Assembly (NCBI RefSeq): GCF_018129385.1 | Contig: NZ_JAFCLN010000025.1 | Location: forward strand, 28,327 to 92,326 | Direction of reading: 5' to 3' | Source: Bradyrhizobium lablabi | GTDB lineage: Bacteria > Pseudomonadota > Alphaproteobacteria > Rhizobiales > Xanthobacteraceae | Length of the DNA stretch: 64,000 nt | In this document: positions 45,197-55,662 of the stretch, piece after piece | Numbering within the stretch: position 1 is the first letter of the stretch | Layout of the letters: each line of letters opens with the position of its first letter | Notes under the pieces: model-generated | Told to the model about the DNA's origin: nothing | Database searches by the model: none | Seen by the model: only the letters and a program-made list of their open reading frames with translations | Program-made: the position numbers and the translations under genes

Positions 45197-45751
45197 TCAC
45201 TCCATCAGTTGTAGCCGCACATCCACTTCGCGCTCGACAAATTTCCATTCTTCCGTCGCGCGCAGCATCGCGACCAGCTCCTCGAACTCCGCGGCGTGCT
45301 CGGGCGCGTATTCGAACCAGGTGAGGAAATCGAAGGGCTCGCCGAGGTCGCGGCAATGAAAGAGCTGCCGCGCGATCTGCGGCAGGTATTTCAGGCTGCT
45401 CGCGATGTGCTGCGATTTCGCTTCGAAAATCTCGCGCCGCTCGTCCTGAGCCAGTTCCCACCACGCCGCCGACTTCCGGATAGGGATCAGCGCGGCGCAG
45501 GTCGCCTCCTTCCGCCCGAGCGCGGCCTGCTTTTCCGCCAGTTGCTCTTTCTCGGTCTTTTCGACATAGCGCACATGGCCGGCCACGCCCACGAGCCGCC
45601 AGGCGGTCGCCGACGGCAGGATCGGCAGCGCGATCGAGGCGCTCTGCGTGATCGCGAGCGCCGGCACGGACGCAAAACCTTCGCCCTTGACCGGCGAATT
45701 CAGCGTCACCCGCCAAGCCCCGCTCTGTCCGCCTCGGAAGGTTGTGAACAT
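45197..45751 (-). CDS. Chlorite-dismutase-family heme protein
   Basis: A 184-residue protein whose C-terminal half aligns well with chlorite dismutases: CAALIPIRKSAAWWELAQDE, then His115 in AKSQHIASS and Arg128 in PQIARQL. Their 13-residue spacing matches the proximal heme His and the distal Arg of characterised enzymes (His170/Arg183 in the Azospira-type enzyme, from memory). It is a short form, with a brief N-terminal domain. It could dismutate chlorite or act as a peroxidase; HemQ usually lacks the distal Arg. The ATG at 45751 is preferred; an upstream ATG at 45799 lies inside a repeat. Confidence 0.78.
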   Translation of the reverse strand: MFTTFRGGQSGAWRVTLNSPVKGEGFASVPALAITQSASIALPILPSATAWRLVGVAGHVRYVEKTEKEQLAEKQAALGRKEATCAALIPIRKSAAWWELAQDERREIFEAKSQHIASSLKYLPQIARQLFHCRDLGEPFDFLTWFEYAPEHAAEFEELVAMLRATEEWKFVEREVDVRLQLME

Positions 45752-45794
45752 GGTTGCATCCAACCGCGGAACCGGGCTGGGAGCAAGCGCTTCC

Positions 45795-45931
45795 GTCATT
45801 CCGGAGCGTGCGAAGCGCGAGCTACAGGGCGCAATTGCGCCTTGGAGAATCCATACTCACGATAGTGGTTATAGATTCCGGGCCTGCGCCTCACGGAATG
45901 ACACGTGGAGGGAGCGTGCTCCGGAAATGAC
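45795..45931. repeat. Dispersed palindromic repeat, family E (GTCATTCCGGAGC ... GCTCCGGAAATGAC)
   Basis: The ends are inverse copies (GTCATTCCGGAGCGTGC and GCGTGCTCCGGAAATGAC), with CGGAATGACACG inside. It lies between the heme-protein gene and dnaG and includes the possible upstream ATG of the heme-protein gene. Confidence 0.7.
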
Positions 45932-46038
45932 AGGGTGTGAATAGCAGGGAGAATCCTCGCTATTGCCGTATTTCGCGGGGGCTTCCCTATATCCCTAGCC
46001 GGTTCGCCACGACTCAATCGCCGCGCTAGAATCCACCC

Positions 46039-48042
46039 ATGCGCTTCACGCCACAATTCCTCGAAGAGCTACGCGCCCGGCTTCCGGTTTCGGAAGTCGT
46101 GGGAAGGCGCGTCAAGCTGAAGCGGGCGGGCAAGGAGTGGAAGGGGCTCTCGCCGTTCCAGCAGGAGAAGACGCCGTCGTTTACCGTCAACGACCAGAAG
46201 GGATTTTACCACGACTTTTCCTCGGGCAAGCACGGCAACATCTTTGACTTTGTGATGGAGACCGAGGGCGTCTCCTTCCCCGAGGCGGTCGAGCGCATCG
46301 CCTCGATGGCGGGCGTGCCGCTGCCGGCGGTGACGCCGGAGGCCGCGCGGCAGGAGCAGCGCCGCAAGACGCTGCATGACGTGATGGAGCTGGCGGCAAA
46401 ATTCTTCCAGGATACGCTGGCCTCCCGCAATGGCGCCAAGGCGCGCGGCTATCTCGCCGATCGCGGGATTTCGCCGGCGACGCAATTGCAGTTTCGTCTG
46501 GGCTATGCGCCCGGCGAACGCTTTGCGCTGAAGGAGCATCTCGGCGCGCAGGGGATTTCCACCGAGGACATGGTGGCCGCGGGCCTTCTGATCGGCGGCG
46601 ACGACATCCCGGTGCCTTACGATCGCTTCCGCGACCGCGTGATGTTTCCGATTGCGGACTTGCGCAATCGCGTCATCGCGTTCGGCGGGCGCGCGCTCGA
46701 AAAGGACGTTTCGGCAAAATATCTCAATTCCCCGGAAACCCCGCTCTTCCACAAGGGCGACAACCTCTACAACCACGCGCCCGCACGCCAGGCCGCGTAT
46801 GACGGCGCGCCGCTCGTCGTGGTCGAGGGCTATGTCGACGTCATCGCGATGGTGACGACGGGTTTTGCCGCCTCCGTCGCTCCGCTTGGCACCGCGCTGA
46901 CCGAAAGCCAGCTCGCATTGCTCTGGAAGATGGCGGACGAGCCTATTCTCTGTTTTGACGGCGACCGCGCCGGGCAGAAAGCGGCGTACCGCGCGGCCGA
47001 CATGGCGCTGCCGCATCTCAAGCCGGGAAAGAGCCTTCGCTTTGCATTGCTGCCGGAGGGGCAGGACCCTGACGATCTGGCGCGCTCCGGCGGCCGCGGC
47101 GCGATCGAGGAGGTGATATCAGCCGCGCGCGGCCTTTCCGAGGTGGTCTGGTCCCGCGAGATCGAAGGCGGAAACTTTGCCACGCCCGAACGCCGCGCCG
47201 CGCTGGAGGCGCGCATCGGCGAACTCACCAACGGCATTCGCGACGATGTCGTGCGCCGCTACTACCGCCAGGATTTTGGCGAGCGTCTCGCGCGCAGCTT
47301 TGCTCCCGAGACCGCGCGCGGCGGGTACAACGGCGGCAATTTCCGACAGCGCCCGGGCGAATCACCCCGCCGTTTTGCCCCTCGCGGGGCGGCTCCGGGG
47401 GGCCGGTTCGGCGGCAAGGGGGCCGGAAGGCAGGGGATAACTCCCACCCTTTCGGGCGGCCCGTATCAGGCGGCGAGCCCGCAACTGGCGGCAAGTCCGA
47501 TCATGCGCGGCCAGCGCTCGGCAATGTCCCGCCGGGAGGCGCTGATCCTCAAAATCCTGGTTAACCACCCCTGGCTCTTGCACGACCATCTGGAGGAAGT
47601 GGCGGCGCTGGAGCTGGCGCATGGCGAAGCCAACAAGCTGCGCGCCGGCATCATCGCGGCGTTCGCGGCCGAGCATCACCACTCGCCTGACGTCGAGGAG
47701 CAGGCCGAAAAGATGCGCGCCGACCTCGAGGGGAGGGGATTTTCTCCTATTCTTCAAAGGGTTGAACGGGCAATCACGACCCAAGCCGTGTGGGGCGCGC
47801 AAACTGGCGCGGCGCGCGAGGACGTTCTTTCCACCTGGCACCAGCTCGTCTCCTTGCATCGCCAATGGCACTCCTTACTTAGGGAGCTGAAAGATGCGGA
47901 GCTGGCTTTGGGAGAGGACCCCAGCGAAGCAAATCTTTCGTGGCTGCGCGACGTAAAGGCCCGCATGACGGAAGCTGATGGCACCGAGGCCCTGATCGAG
48001 GGTTTTGGCGAGCTTTCCGGGCGGTTCCAGCGCAGCGTCTAG
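46039..48042 (+). CDS. dnaG: DNA primase, zinc ligands replaced
   Basis: A 667-residue primase that makes RNA primers at the replication fork. The N-terminal region aligns with the zinc-binding domain, but its CxxH and CxxC positions read Ser38-Pro-Phe-Gln41 and Asp59-Phe-Ser-Ser62, so no zinc can be bound there in the usual way. The TOPRIM core is intact (VVVEGYVDVIAM and CFDGDRAGQKAA). A Gly/Pro-rich linker near residues 430-475 precedes the C-terminal helicase-binding domain. It is followed by rpoD on the same strand, 443 bases away, as in the classical macromolecular-synthesis gene order. Confidence 0.96.
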   Translation: MRFTPQFLEELRARLPVSEVVGRRVKLKRAGKEWKGLSPFQQEKTPSFTVNDQKGFYHDFSSGKHGNIFDFVMETEGVSFPEAVERIASMAGVPLPAVTPEAARQEQRRKTLHDVMELAAKFFQDTLASRNGAKARGYLADRGISPATQLQFRLGYAPGERFALKEHLGAQGISTEDMVAAGLLIGGDDIPVPYDRFRDRVMFPIADLRNRVIAFGGRALEKDVSAKYLNSPETPLFHKGDNLYNHAPARQAAYDGAPLVVVEGYVDVIAMVTTGFAASVAPLGTALTESQLALLWKMADEPILCFDGDRAGQKAAYRAADMALPHLKPGKSLRFALLPEGQDPDDLARSGGRGAIEEVISAARGLSEVVWSREIEGGNFATPERRAALEARIGELTNGIRDDVVRRYYRQDFGERLARSFAPETARGGYNGGNFRQRPGESPRRFAPRGAAPGGRFGGKGAGRQGITPTLSGGPYQAASPQLAASPIMRGQRSAMSRREALILKILVNHPWLLHDHLEEVAALELAHGEANKLRAGIIAAFAAEHHHSPDVEEQAEKMRADLEGRGFSPILQRVERAITTQAVWGAQTGAAREDVLSTWHQLVSLHRQWHSLLRELKDAELALGEDPSEANLSWLRDVKARMTEADGTEALIEGFGELSGRFQRSV

Positions 48043-48485
48043 CGCATGAAATCATGCGCAAAACAAAGAATTTCGGTCCCTCAGGTTCAAAAATTAATGC
48101 GGACGGCGGCGGCCGGACCCATTAAAAGACTCGCCAAATCCGTGGTTTGGCGGCAAAAACAGGGTTAAGCGAAACTTAACGGAACGCACCTCTATTGGTG
48201 CATCGATCAGCGATGACGTGATCCGGGGTGGCGATATCTGCGCCGCCCCTTTTGCGCACCAGATCAATCGCAAGACCATCGAGAAACGGGTTCCCGTCTT
48301 TCGCATGAGTCATGCGCATAGGGTAGGGGGGACGAAAAGTTGTCCCCGGGCATGGTCGGACCAGACCATGCCCAAACAAAAACGGGGGGAGGACGTTCTC
48401 CTAGGACGTCGTCCCGAGAGTTTGGTTCGACAGACGGTGCGCGGCTAGGCGCATCTTCGCGAAAAGCGCGTTCGGAGAGCATTGA
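48043..48485. other. dnaG-rpoD intergenic region
   Basis: 443 bases without a convincing gene. Three hairpins stand out: GCGCATGA-aa-TCATGCGC at the dnaG end, CGCCAAA / TTTGGCG at 48132-48152, and GTTAAG-CGAAA-CTTAAC at 48164-48180. The first two may terminate dnaG transcription; neither has a T-run. The rpoD promoter should lie between 48200 and 48470, but I cannot point to a clear -35/-10 pair. The rpoD ATG is preceded by a GGAGAG ribosome site. Confidence 0.5.
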
Positions 48486-50621
<2,136 letters not shown>

Positions 50622-50685
50622 TTTTGTAAGTCAGTATTGACTGTCATTGCCGGGCTTGACCCGGCAATCCATCAAGCAAAAAAAA

Positions 50686-50709
50686 GGCGGGCGAAAGCCC
50701 GCCGTTTTT
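50686..50709 (+). terminator. Intrinsic terminator of rpoD
   Basis: A seven-base-pair stem (GGCGGGC / GCCCGCC) with a GAAA loop, followed after one G by five T residues. An A-run on the left side makes it usable on the minus strand too. Just before it is a small repeat-like hairpin (GCCGGG-CTTGA-CCCGGC at 50649-50664). Confidence 0.85.
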
Positions 50710-50892
50710 GTTTGTTCCTGCCCATGGTGGACTGGACGCTACCCTGGTTGCAGTCAGAAGACGGAAGCGCATCCCCCAGATCGGGCCGCCATTGATCTAC
50801 GTCAACGTCGAAGAACTGCCGGCGCTCAGGTTGGATCAGCCGCACTTGAGGCGGCGCAGTCACGTTCGCACGTGCGATGAGGGAGGAGCACC

Positions 50893-51162
50893 ATGCAGCA
50901 GCGAAAGGGTCTTTCGACCAGATCAGTGACAGTTACGGGAATTGCAGCCAGCATCCTGTTGGGGCTTGCGGGAGCCACTCTCACGCCGGCACCCGCCGAG
51001 GCGGTTATTTACTGCACCTATGTTGGCTATCCGGTAGGTTGCGTCACAAGAGCCGGTGTCGTGCTCAGGCCTCGTCCGGTGGCGCGTGCTGCGGTCCGGG
51101 GTGCTACGGCAGGCCCCGGCAATTGGAACGGCGGCATCAATCGCGTTGGCGTGCGGCGGTAA
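50893..51162 (+). CDS. Small secreted protein, Arg/Val-rich
   Basis: An 89-residue protein with an N-terminal signal peptide (TGIAASILLGLAGATL, cut near AEA, about residue 37). The mature part is short, has two Cys (in YCTYVGYPVGC) and many basic residues near the C-terminus. The ATG is preceded by GGAGGAG at good spacing. It lies between rpoD and its truncated copy, which suggests that it was part of the rearrangement. Function unknown. Confidence 0.65.
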   Translation: MQQRKGLSTRSVTVTGIAASILLGLAGATLTPAPAEAVIYCTYVGYPVGCVTRAGVVLRPRPVARAAVRGATAGPGNWNGGINRVGVRR

Positions 51163-51180
51163 AAGGCGATCCTGTTCGAT

Positions 51181-51405
51181 CCGGGCGAAACCACCAGGCG
51201 CGCGCTGGCGTTGCTCACCCCGCGCGAAGAACGCGTGCTGCGCATGCGCTTCGGCATCGGCATGAACACCGACCACACGCTGGAAGAGGTGAGCCAGCGG
51301 TTCTTGGTGACGAGAGAGCGCATCCGCCAGATCGAGGCAAGGGCGCTGCGGAAACTGAAGCATCCGTCGCGGTCGAGGAACTGCGGTCGTTCCTCGATAA
51401 TTGAG
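51181..51405 (+). pseudogene. Truncated, frameshifted duplicate of the rpoD 3' end (sigma region 4)
   Basis: About 220 bases match the 3' end of rpoD (50399-50621), including the region 4.2 helix-turn-helix (ERVLRMRFGIGMNTDHTLEE in both). Compared with rpoD the copy has scattered substitutions and one missing base near 51378 (aagct in rpoD, aact here), after which the rpoD frame continues in a different phase to the same LRSFLDN end. No good start codon precedes it; a TTG at 51211 is the best one. It is most likely a decaying partial duplication, though a short DNA-binding fragment could still be expressed. Confidence 0.8.
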
Positions 51406-51672
51406 CTGAGTCGAACGAACAGGCGCGTTCAGATATTTCTTGTTGCAATGGCGGCCTTTGTGGTCGCCATTTTTGTGCGCGTATTGATGTCGCGTCGACG
51501 CGTAGGTGGTCTGCGCATCGCTTCGAAGAAGCTGTGCTCTACCCGCTCAATAACTTCTGACAGATTTGGAATGTTGGGTGTTCTTGATTTGCGTCTGTTC
51601 GGATGGTTCATATCTGCAGCTTCGTTGCAAGATCGGTTTCACAAGAGTTCGGTGAGCCGACTATAGCGGAAA

Positions 51673-52062
51673 ATGCCGACGATGACCGGTCCCTCTCTCA
51701 CCATTTGGTACAACACTCGCTGCCCCGTCTGCGACGCCGGCATCGACTGGCAACGCAACAAGCTGCTCGCCGCCGTTCGCGCCGGCACCATCGAATTCAG
51801 CGACATCAACGAACAACCCGACGCGCTCGCGCAATACGGCGCCTCGCTCGATGACATCCGTCGCCGCCTGCACGCCACCGATGAGGCCGGCCGCCTGATC
51901 GTCGGCGCGGATGTTGCGGTTGCGCTGTGGAGGCTCACGCCGGGGCAGGGGTGGCTGGCGGCGCTGCTCGGCAATCGCCTGACGCTGCCGGTCACGCGCT
52001 TTGTCTATGACCGCTTTGCCGACATACTGTTCGCCTGGAACAGGCGGAAGGGGCGGTGGTGA
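51673..52062 (+). CDS. DCC-family thiol-disulfide oxidoreductase-like protein (DUF393)
   Basis: A 129-residue protein with the DCC pattern YNTRCPVCDAGI near the N-terminus (residues about 13-24), a CxxC motif embedded in a thioredoxin-like context, followed by a helical domain. The family (DUF393) is thought to be a redox or electron-transfer protein of uncertain role. Its stop codon overlaps the start of the next gene (TGATG), so the two are probably translationally coupled. Confidence 0.85.
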   Translation: MPTMTGPSLTIWYNTRCPVCDAGIDWQRNKLLAAVRAGTIEFSDINEQPDALAQYGASLDDIRRRLHATDEAGRLIVGADVAVALWRLTPGQGWLAALLGNRLTLPVTRFVYDRFADILFAWNRRKGRW

Positions 52063-53459
52063 TGGCCAAAGCGTTTTCAAGCGAAGACGGTACCGGTTCG
52101 CGTGAAGAAAACGCGTCAAATAGAAAAGGCACCCATAGCGATTTCGTGCCGGTGCTGATCGCCTGCTGCTTGGCTATGCTGGCGGTGGGCGACAACTCCA
52201 CCGCGATCATGGCGGGGCTGCCGGAGATGACGGCAACCTTGCGGCTCGGTCCCGGCGAGGTCGAATGGGTGGTCAATGCCTATCTGCTCACGGCCGCCGT
52301 ATTCATCGTCGTCGGTGGCGGCGCGGCGGATCAGTTCGGCGCGCGGCGGTCTTCCATTGCCGGCATCGTGCTGTTCGCGCTGGCGTCGCTCGTCATTGCG
52401 CTGGCGCCATCGGGCCTTGTTGTGATTGGTGGGCGCGCGTTGCAGGGGCTAGGTGCCGCGTTTGCCGTATCGGGCACGCTGGCGGCGGTGAGCGAGGCCG
52501 CGCCCGATGCGCGCCGCGCGGAGGCGATCGGCACCTGGACCGGCTTTTTGATGCTCGGCTTTTCCCTCGGATCGCTGATCGGCGGCGCGGTGACGCATTA
52601 CGCCGGCTGGCGCTTCATCTTCTGGCTGAACGTCATCGCGATGGTGCCCGCCGCGCTAATGCTGCTGCGCCATCCGGCTAACCGTGGCCAACGCAAATCC
52701 TCGATGGATTGGGCGGGACTGTTGGGGCTCGCCGTCTTCATGGTTTCGCTGATATCGGGGCTCCAGGCGCTGGCGCATGTCCGCAGCAATCCGTTTTCCG
52801 CCATCATCCCGCTGGCGCTGGCCGCGATCGCCTTCGCATTCCTGGTGCGCACCGAGACGCGCCGCCCGCAGCCGCTGGTCGACTTCGCGCTGTTCGCGAA
52901 CCGAACCTTTGCCGTCGCCGCAGGCCTCCTCTTCCTCGTGATGTCAGACATCATGACGCTGCTGCTCTACTACAATCTCTTCGCGCAATCCGCCGGCGGC
53001 CTCGGCCTGTCGTCCATCGCGGCAGGCCTTTCCCTGCTGCCGCTCTCGGCCGCTTTGTTCGGCTTTGCGCGCGCAGCGCCTTCGATCGCCGCGCGGTTCG
53101 GCATGCGGCACATGCTGACGGGCGCCTCGCTGCTGCTGGCGCTCGGCTGCATCATAACCTTCCTGTCGCTCCATCTCGAAGCCAAATTCGCAGTGCTGCT
53201 CCCCGGCCTGTTCGTCTCCGGCATCGGCATCGCGTTGATCTACGCCTCGGCTCCGCGCCTTGGGCTGTCGGCGCTGCCGCCGCAACAGGCGGGCAAGGGC
53301 TCCGGCATGCTCAATTCCTGCAGCTTCCTCGGCGGCACGGTCGGCGTCACCTTTGGCGGAATTTTATTTGCGCTGGCCGGCTTCGCCGGCGTGCTCGCGC
53401 TGCTCGGCGCTTCTGCGCTCGCCAGCGCCGCGCTTTGCCTGCGGCTGAAGGCAGACTGA
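52062..53459 (+). CDS. MFS transporter, DHA2-type
   Basis: A 465-residue inner-membrane transporter with about 14 hydrophobic helices. Signature stretches are VEWVVNAYLLTAAVFIVVGG in the first helices and GGGAADQFGARRS in the loop between helices 2 and 3. The ATG at 52062 overlaps the stop codon of the DUF393 gene and follows AAGGGG. It resembles the MFS gene at 1830-3350 only at the family level. A drug or metabolite exporter by family; the coupled redox protein may modify or sense its cargo, which is speculation. Confidence 0.9.
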   Translation: MAKAFSSEDGTGSREENASNRKGTHSDFVPVLIACCLAMLAVGDNSTAIMAGLPEMTATLRLGPGEVEWVVNAYLLTAAVFIVVGGGAADQFGARRSSIAGIVLFALASLVIALAPSGLVVIGGRALQGLGAAFAVSGTLAAVSEAAPDARRAEAIGTWTGFLMLGFSLGSLIGGAVTHYAGWRFIFWLNVIAMVPAALMLLRHPANRGQRKSSMDWAGLLGLAVFMVSLISGLQALAHVRSNPFSAIIPLALAAIAFAFLVRTETRRPQPLVDFALFANRTFAVAAGLLFLVMSDIMTLLLYYNLFAQSAGGLGLSSIAAGLSLLPLSAALFGFARAAPSIAARFGMRHMLTGASLLLALGCIITFLSLHLEAKFAVLLPGLFVSGIGIALIYASAPRLGLSALPPQQAGKGSGMLNSCSFLGGTVGVTFGGILFALAGFAGVLALLGASALASAALCLRLKAD

Positions 53460-53468
53460 AGGTCGTCG

Positions 53469-53738
53469 CTAGCTGCGGGCCCGTCTCAGCGCCTTCAGCG
53501 CTGCAACCGCCTCCACCGTCGGCGCCCCGGCATGATCGGCGCGGATCATCCACCAGCGATACCGGCGCGGCTCGCGACGGTTGAGGATTCCCCATGTCCA
53601 GGCCAGCGCGCGCCGGACATTGCCGTCGCGATCCGCCAGCCAGATGCGATCGGCGCTCACCGGAATGGGCGTTCGGTCGATACTTTTCCAGCCCCGCTCG
53701 TCGGCCTTCGACGCCCGCCTGATCCGTTTCCAGGTCAT
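53469..53738 (-). CDS. Small basic hypothetical protein
   Basis: An 89-residue, Arg/Trp-rich soluble protein (about one residue in six is Arg). It begins MTWKRIRRASKAD; the ATG at 53738 has GAGG nine bases upstream. The central part (RTPIPVSADRIWLADRDGN) looks globular. No domain is recognised. It converges on the MFS gene with only 9 bases between the stop codons. Confidence 0.6.
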   Translation of the reverse strand: MTWKRIRRASKADERGWKSIDRTPIPVSADRIWLADRDGNVRRALAWTWGILNRREPRRYRWWMIRADHAGAPTVEAVAALKALRRARS

Positions 53739-53958
53739 CACGAAAATCCTCGTGTTGCCGCCCGCTCCCATTCTTGCGAGCGCCATCACCACGTCTCAAC
53801 CAACGACTTCTTGAAGGTCGGTCCGCCCCGTGAATGCGCGAAGCAGGCGGGCGACATCTTCTGCGCGCGCGGCAGCACGCGGGCCGTACCTGAAAATGCT
53901 GGAAAGCTGCACATCCACGCCGCGTTTCGACCGCGATCGATCATGATCCTCCGCGTGC

Positions 53959-54924
53959 ATGCATCACGCCCTCGACGATCCATCTCGCATTCGTGAACCC
54001 AACAGCAGCGCCGCCGCCATCTGGCCGCCGCTGCGCCGCTTCATCGCGGGCGAGGCGCGCCTCGGTCGCTCCATGGCGCGGCGGCAATGGACGGCAGCGC
54101 TATACGAATTCCTGCGCTTCGGCGCAAAACAGGGCTGGGCCTGCCTGTTCGGCGGCACCGCGATCGCGCTGATGCTCGCCACCTGGCGCTGGTATCCCGC
54201 GCACGCGCCGCTCGCGCGCTACGATTTTCTCTTCCTTTGCATGATCGCGGTGCAGGCCGTGCTGCTAGCCACGCGGCTGGAGACGCTGGACGAGGCAAAG
54301 ATCATCCTGATCTATCATATCGTCGGCACGGTGATGGAAATCTTCAAGACGTCGGTCGGCTCCTGGATCTACCCGGAGCCGAATTTTTTCCGCATCGCCG
54401 GCGTGCCGCTGTTCACCGGCTTCATGTATTCCTGCATCGGCAGCTATATCTGCCGCTGCTGGCGTCTGTTCGATTTCCGCTTCACGCATCACCCGGCGCG
54501 GCTGAGCCTGATCGTCTTCAGCCTCGCCATCTACGTCAACTTCTTCTCCCATCATTATGTAGCTGATGCGCGCTGGCTGCTGTTCGCCGTTGCGATCGCC
54601 CTGTTCGGCCGCACCACGATCCATTTCAAGGTCTGGCACAGCCACCGCGCGATGCCGCTGCTGTTTGGCCTCGTGCTGGTGTCGGCCTTCATCGGGCTGT
54701 CGGAAAATGTCGGCACCTTCACCAAAACCTGGCTCTATCCCTCGCAGCGCGAGGGCTGGTCGATCGTATCGATCGAGAAGCTCGGCTCGTGGTTTCTGCT
54801 GCTGATCATCAGCTACACGCTGGTAAGCCTGATCAACGCGCCACGGAGGTTTGCTGCGCAGGTCGATGTGCGCCGGCGGACGGCCACAGGAGCCGCAAGT
54901 CAGGTCACCAATCCGTCATCCTGA
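53959..54924 (+). CDS. DUF817-family integral membrane protein
   Basis: A 321-residue protein with about seven or eight hydrophobic helices and the conserved segments TSVGSWIYPEPNFFRIAGVP and SCIGSYICRCWRLFDF, typical of DUF817. The polar N-terminus of about 45 residues is cytoplasmic by the positive-inside rule. The family has no known function. The ATG at 53959 has no strong ribosome site; later in-frame ATGs are possible. Confidence 0.85.
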   Translation: MHHALDDPSRIREPNSSAAAIWPPLRRFIAGEARLGRSMARRQWTAALYEFLRFGAKQGWACLFGGTAIALMLATWRWYPAHAPLARYDFLFLCMIAVQAVLLATRLETLDEAKIILIYHIVGTVMEIFKTSVGSWIYPEPNFFRIAGVPLFTGFMYSCIGSYICRCWRLFDFRFTHHPARLSLIVFSLAIYVNFFSHHYVADARWLLFAVAIALFGRTTIHFKVWHSHRAMPLLFGLVLVSAFIGLSENVGTFTKTWLYPSQREGWSIVSIEKLGSWFLLLIISYTLVSLINAPRRFAAQVDVRRRTATGAASQVTNPSS

Positions 54925-55019
54925 GTCTGGCTCAGAATGTAGCTAATGAAGTCGGGGTCTCCGGGGTGTTCGTCATGCCCGGCCAGGACGAGAAGCGATG
55001 CTTGCGCTCGCCGAAAGCG

Positions 55020-55256
55020 CTACTTCTTCTTCGCCCCGACCCGGCTGATGCTCTTGATCGCCAGCGTCGGACGGCCGGATTTTTCCGCGATCTCGCGGTC
55101 CTGCTCCATGATATATCCGCGCGCCGGCTCGTCGCCATCGAGCCCGCCGAGCAGCTCGGACGGCACGCGCCGGTTGGAGCGTTGGGAGTCGTCCTCATAA
55201 ACGACATTGAAAAAGGCAAACTCGCCTTTGGGATTGGTCCCGGGTTTTTTGGCCAT
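55020..55256 (-). CDS. Small Lys-rich hypothetical protein
   Basis: A 78-residue protein with a basic N-terminus (MAKKPGTNPKGEF) and C-terminus (RVGAKKK). The middle (YEDDSQRSNRRVPSELLGGLDG) is polar and charged. It has no Cys and no hydrophobic helix. ATG at 55256 is chosen; the frame is open further upstream. It is divergent from the DUF2442 gene, whose start is 70 bases away. Function unknown. Confidence 0.6.
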   Translation of the reverse strand: MAKKPGTNPKGEFAFFNVVYEDDSQRSNRRVPSELLGGLDGDEPARGYIMEQDREIAEKSGRPTLAIKSISRVGAKKK

Positions 55257-55325
55257 GGCGGGCTTTTGGTCGATAGACGTTGCGCTGTCAAAGAAAATTT
55301 CAGGAAGCTTCGAAACAAGTGTAAA

Positions 55326-55586
55326 ATGGCCATCGCGATGGATCACGTTGTCAAAATCGAATGCCTTGCTGGATATTGTGTGCGCGCGACATTCAGAGAC
55401 GGCATGACCGGCGAATATGACTTCGCCGAAATTGTCCGGAGAAGCGGGCCAATGGTCGAACCGCTGCGGGACCTCACCTTTTTCAGGCGGGTCGCGCTGG
55501 TGGATGGAGCCCCGACGTGGCCGAACGGCTACGATGCTTGCCCGGACTGGTTGCGGCTCGAAATCGAAAGTGCGCGCAATATTTGA
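55326..55586 (+). CDS. DUF2442-domain protein
   Basis: An 86-residue protein with the DUF2442 pattern VRATFRDGMTGEYDFAEIV and the closing WPNGYDACPDWL. This small family is often found next to DUF4160 genes in toxin-antitoxin-like pairs, but no such partner is adjacent here. The first ATG (55326) and the second (55338) are both possible starts. Confidence 0.8.
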   Translation: MAIAMDHVVKIECLAGYCVRATFRDGMTGEYDFAEIVRRSGPMVEPLRDLTFFRRVALVDGAPTWPNGYDACPDWLRLEIESARNI

Positions 55587-55662
55587 TCCGGCTTGGCGCG
55601 AGACAGGGAAAGATCGTTGCGCTAAGCTGCTCTGCGGGCGTGCGGCAAGCTAGGGAATTTTG

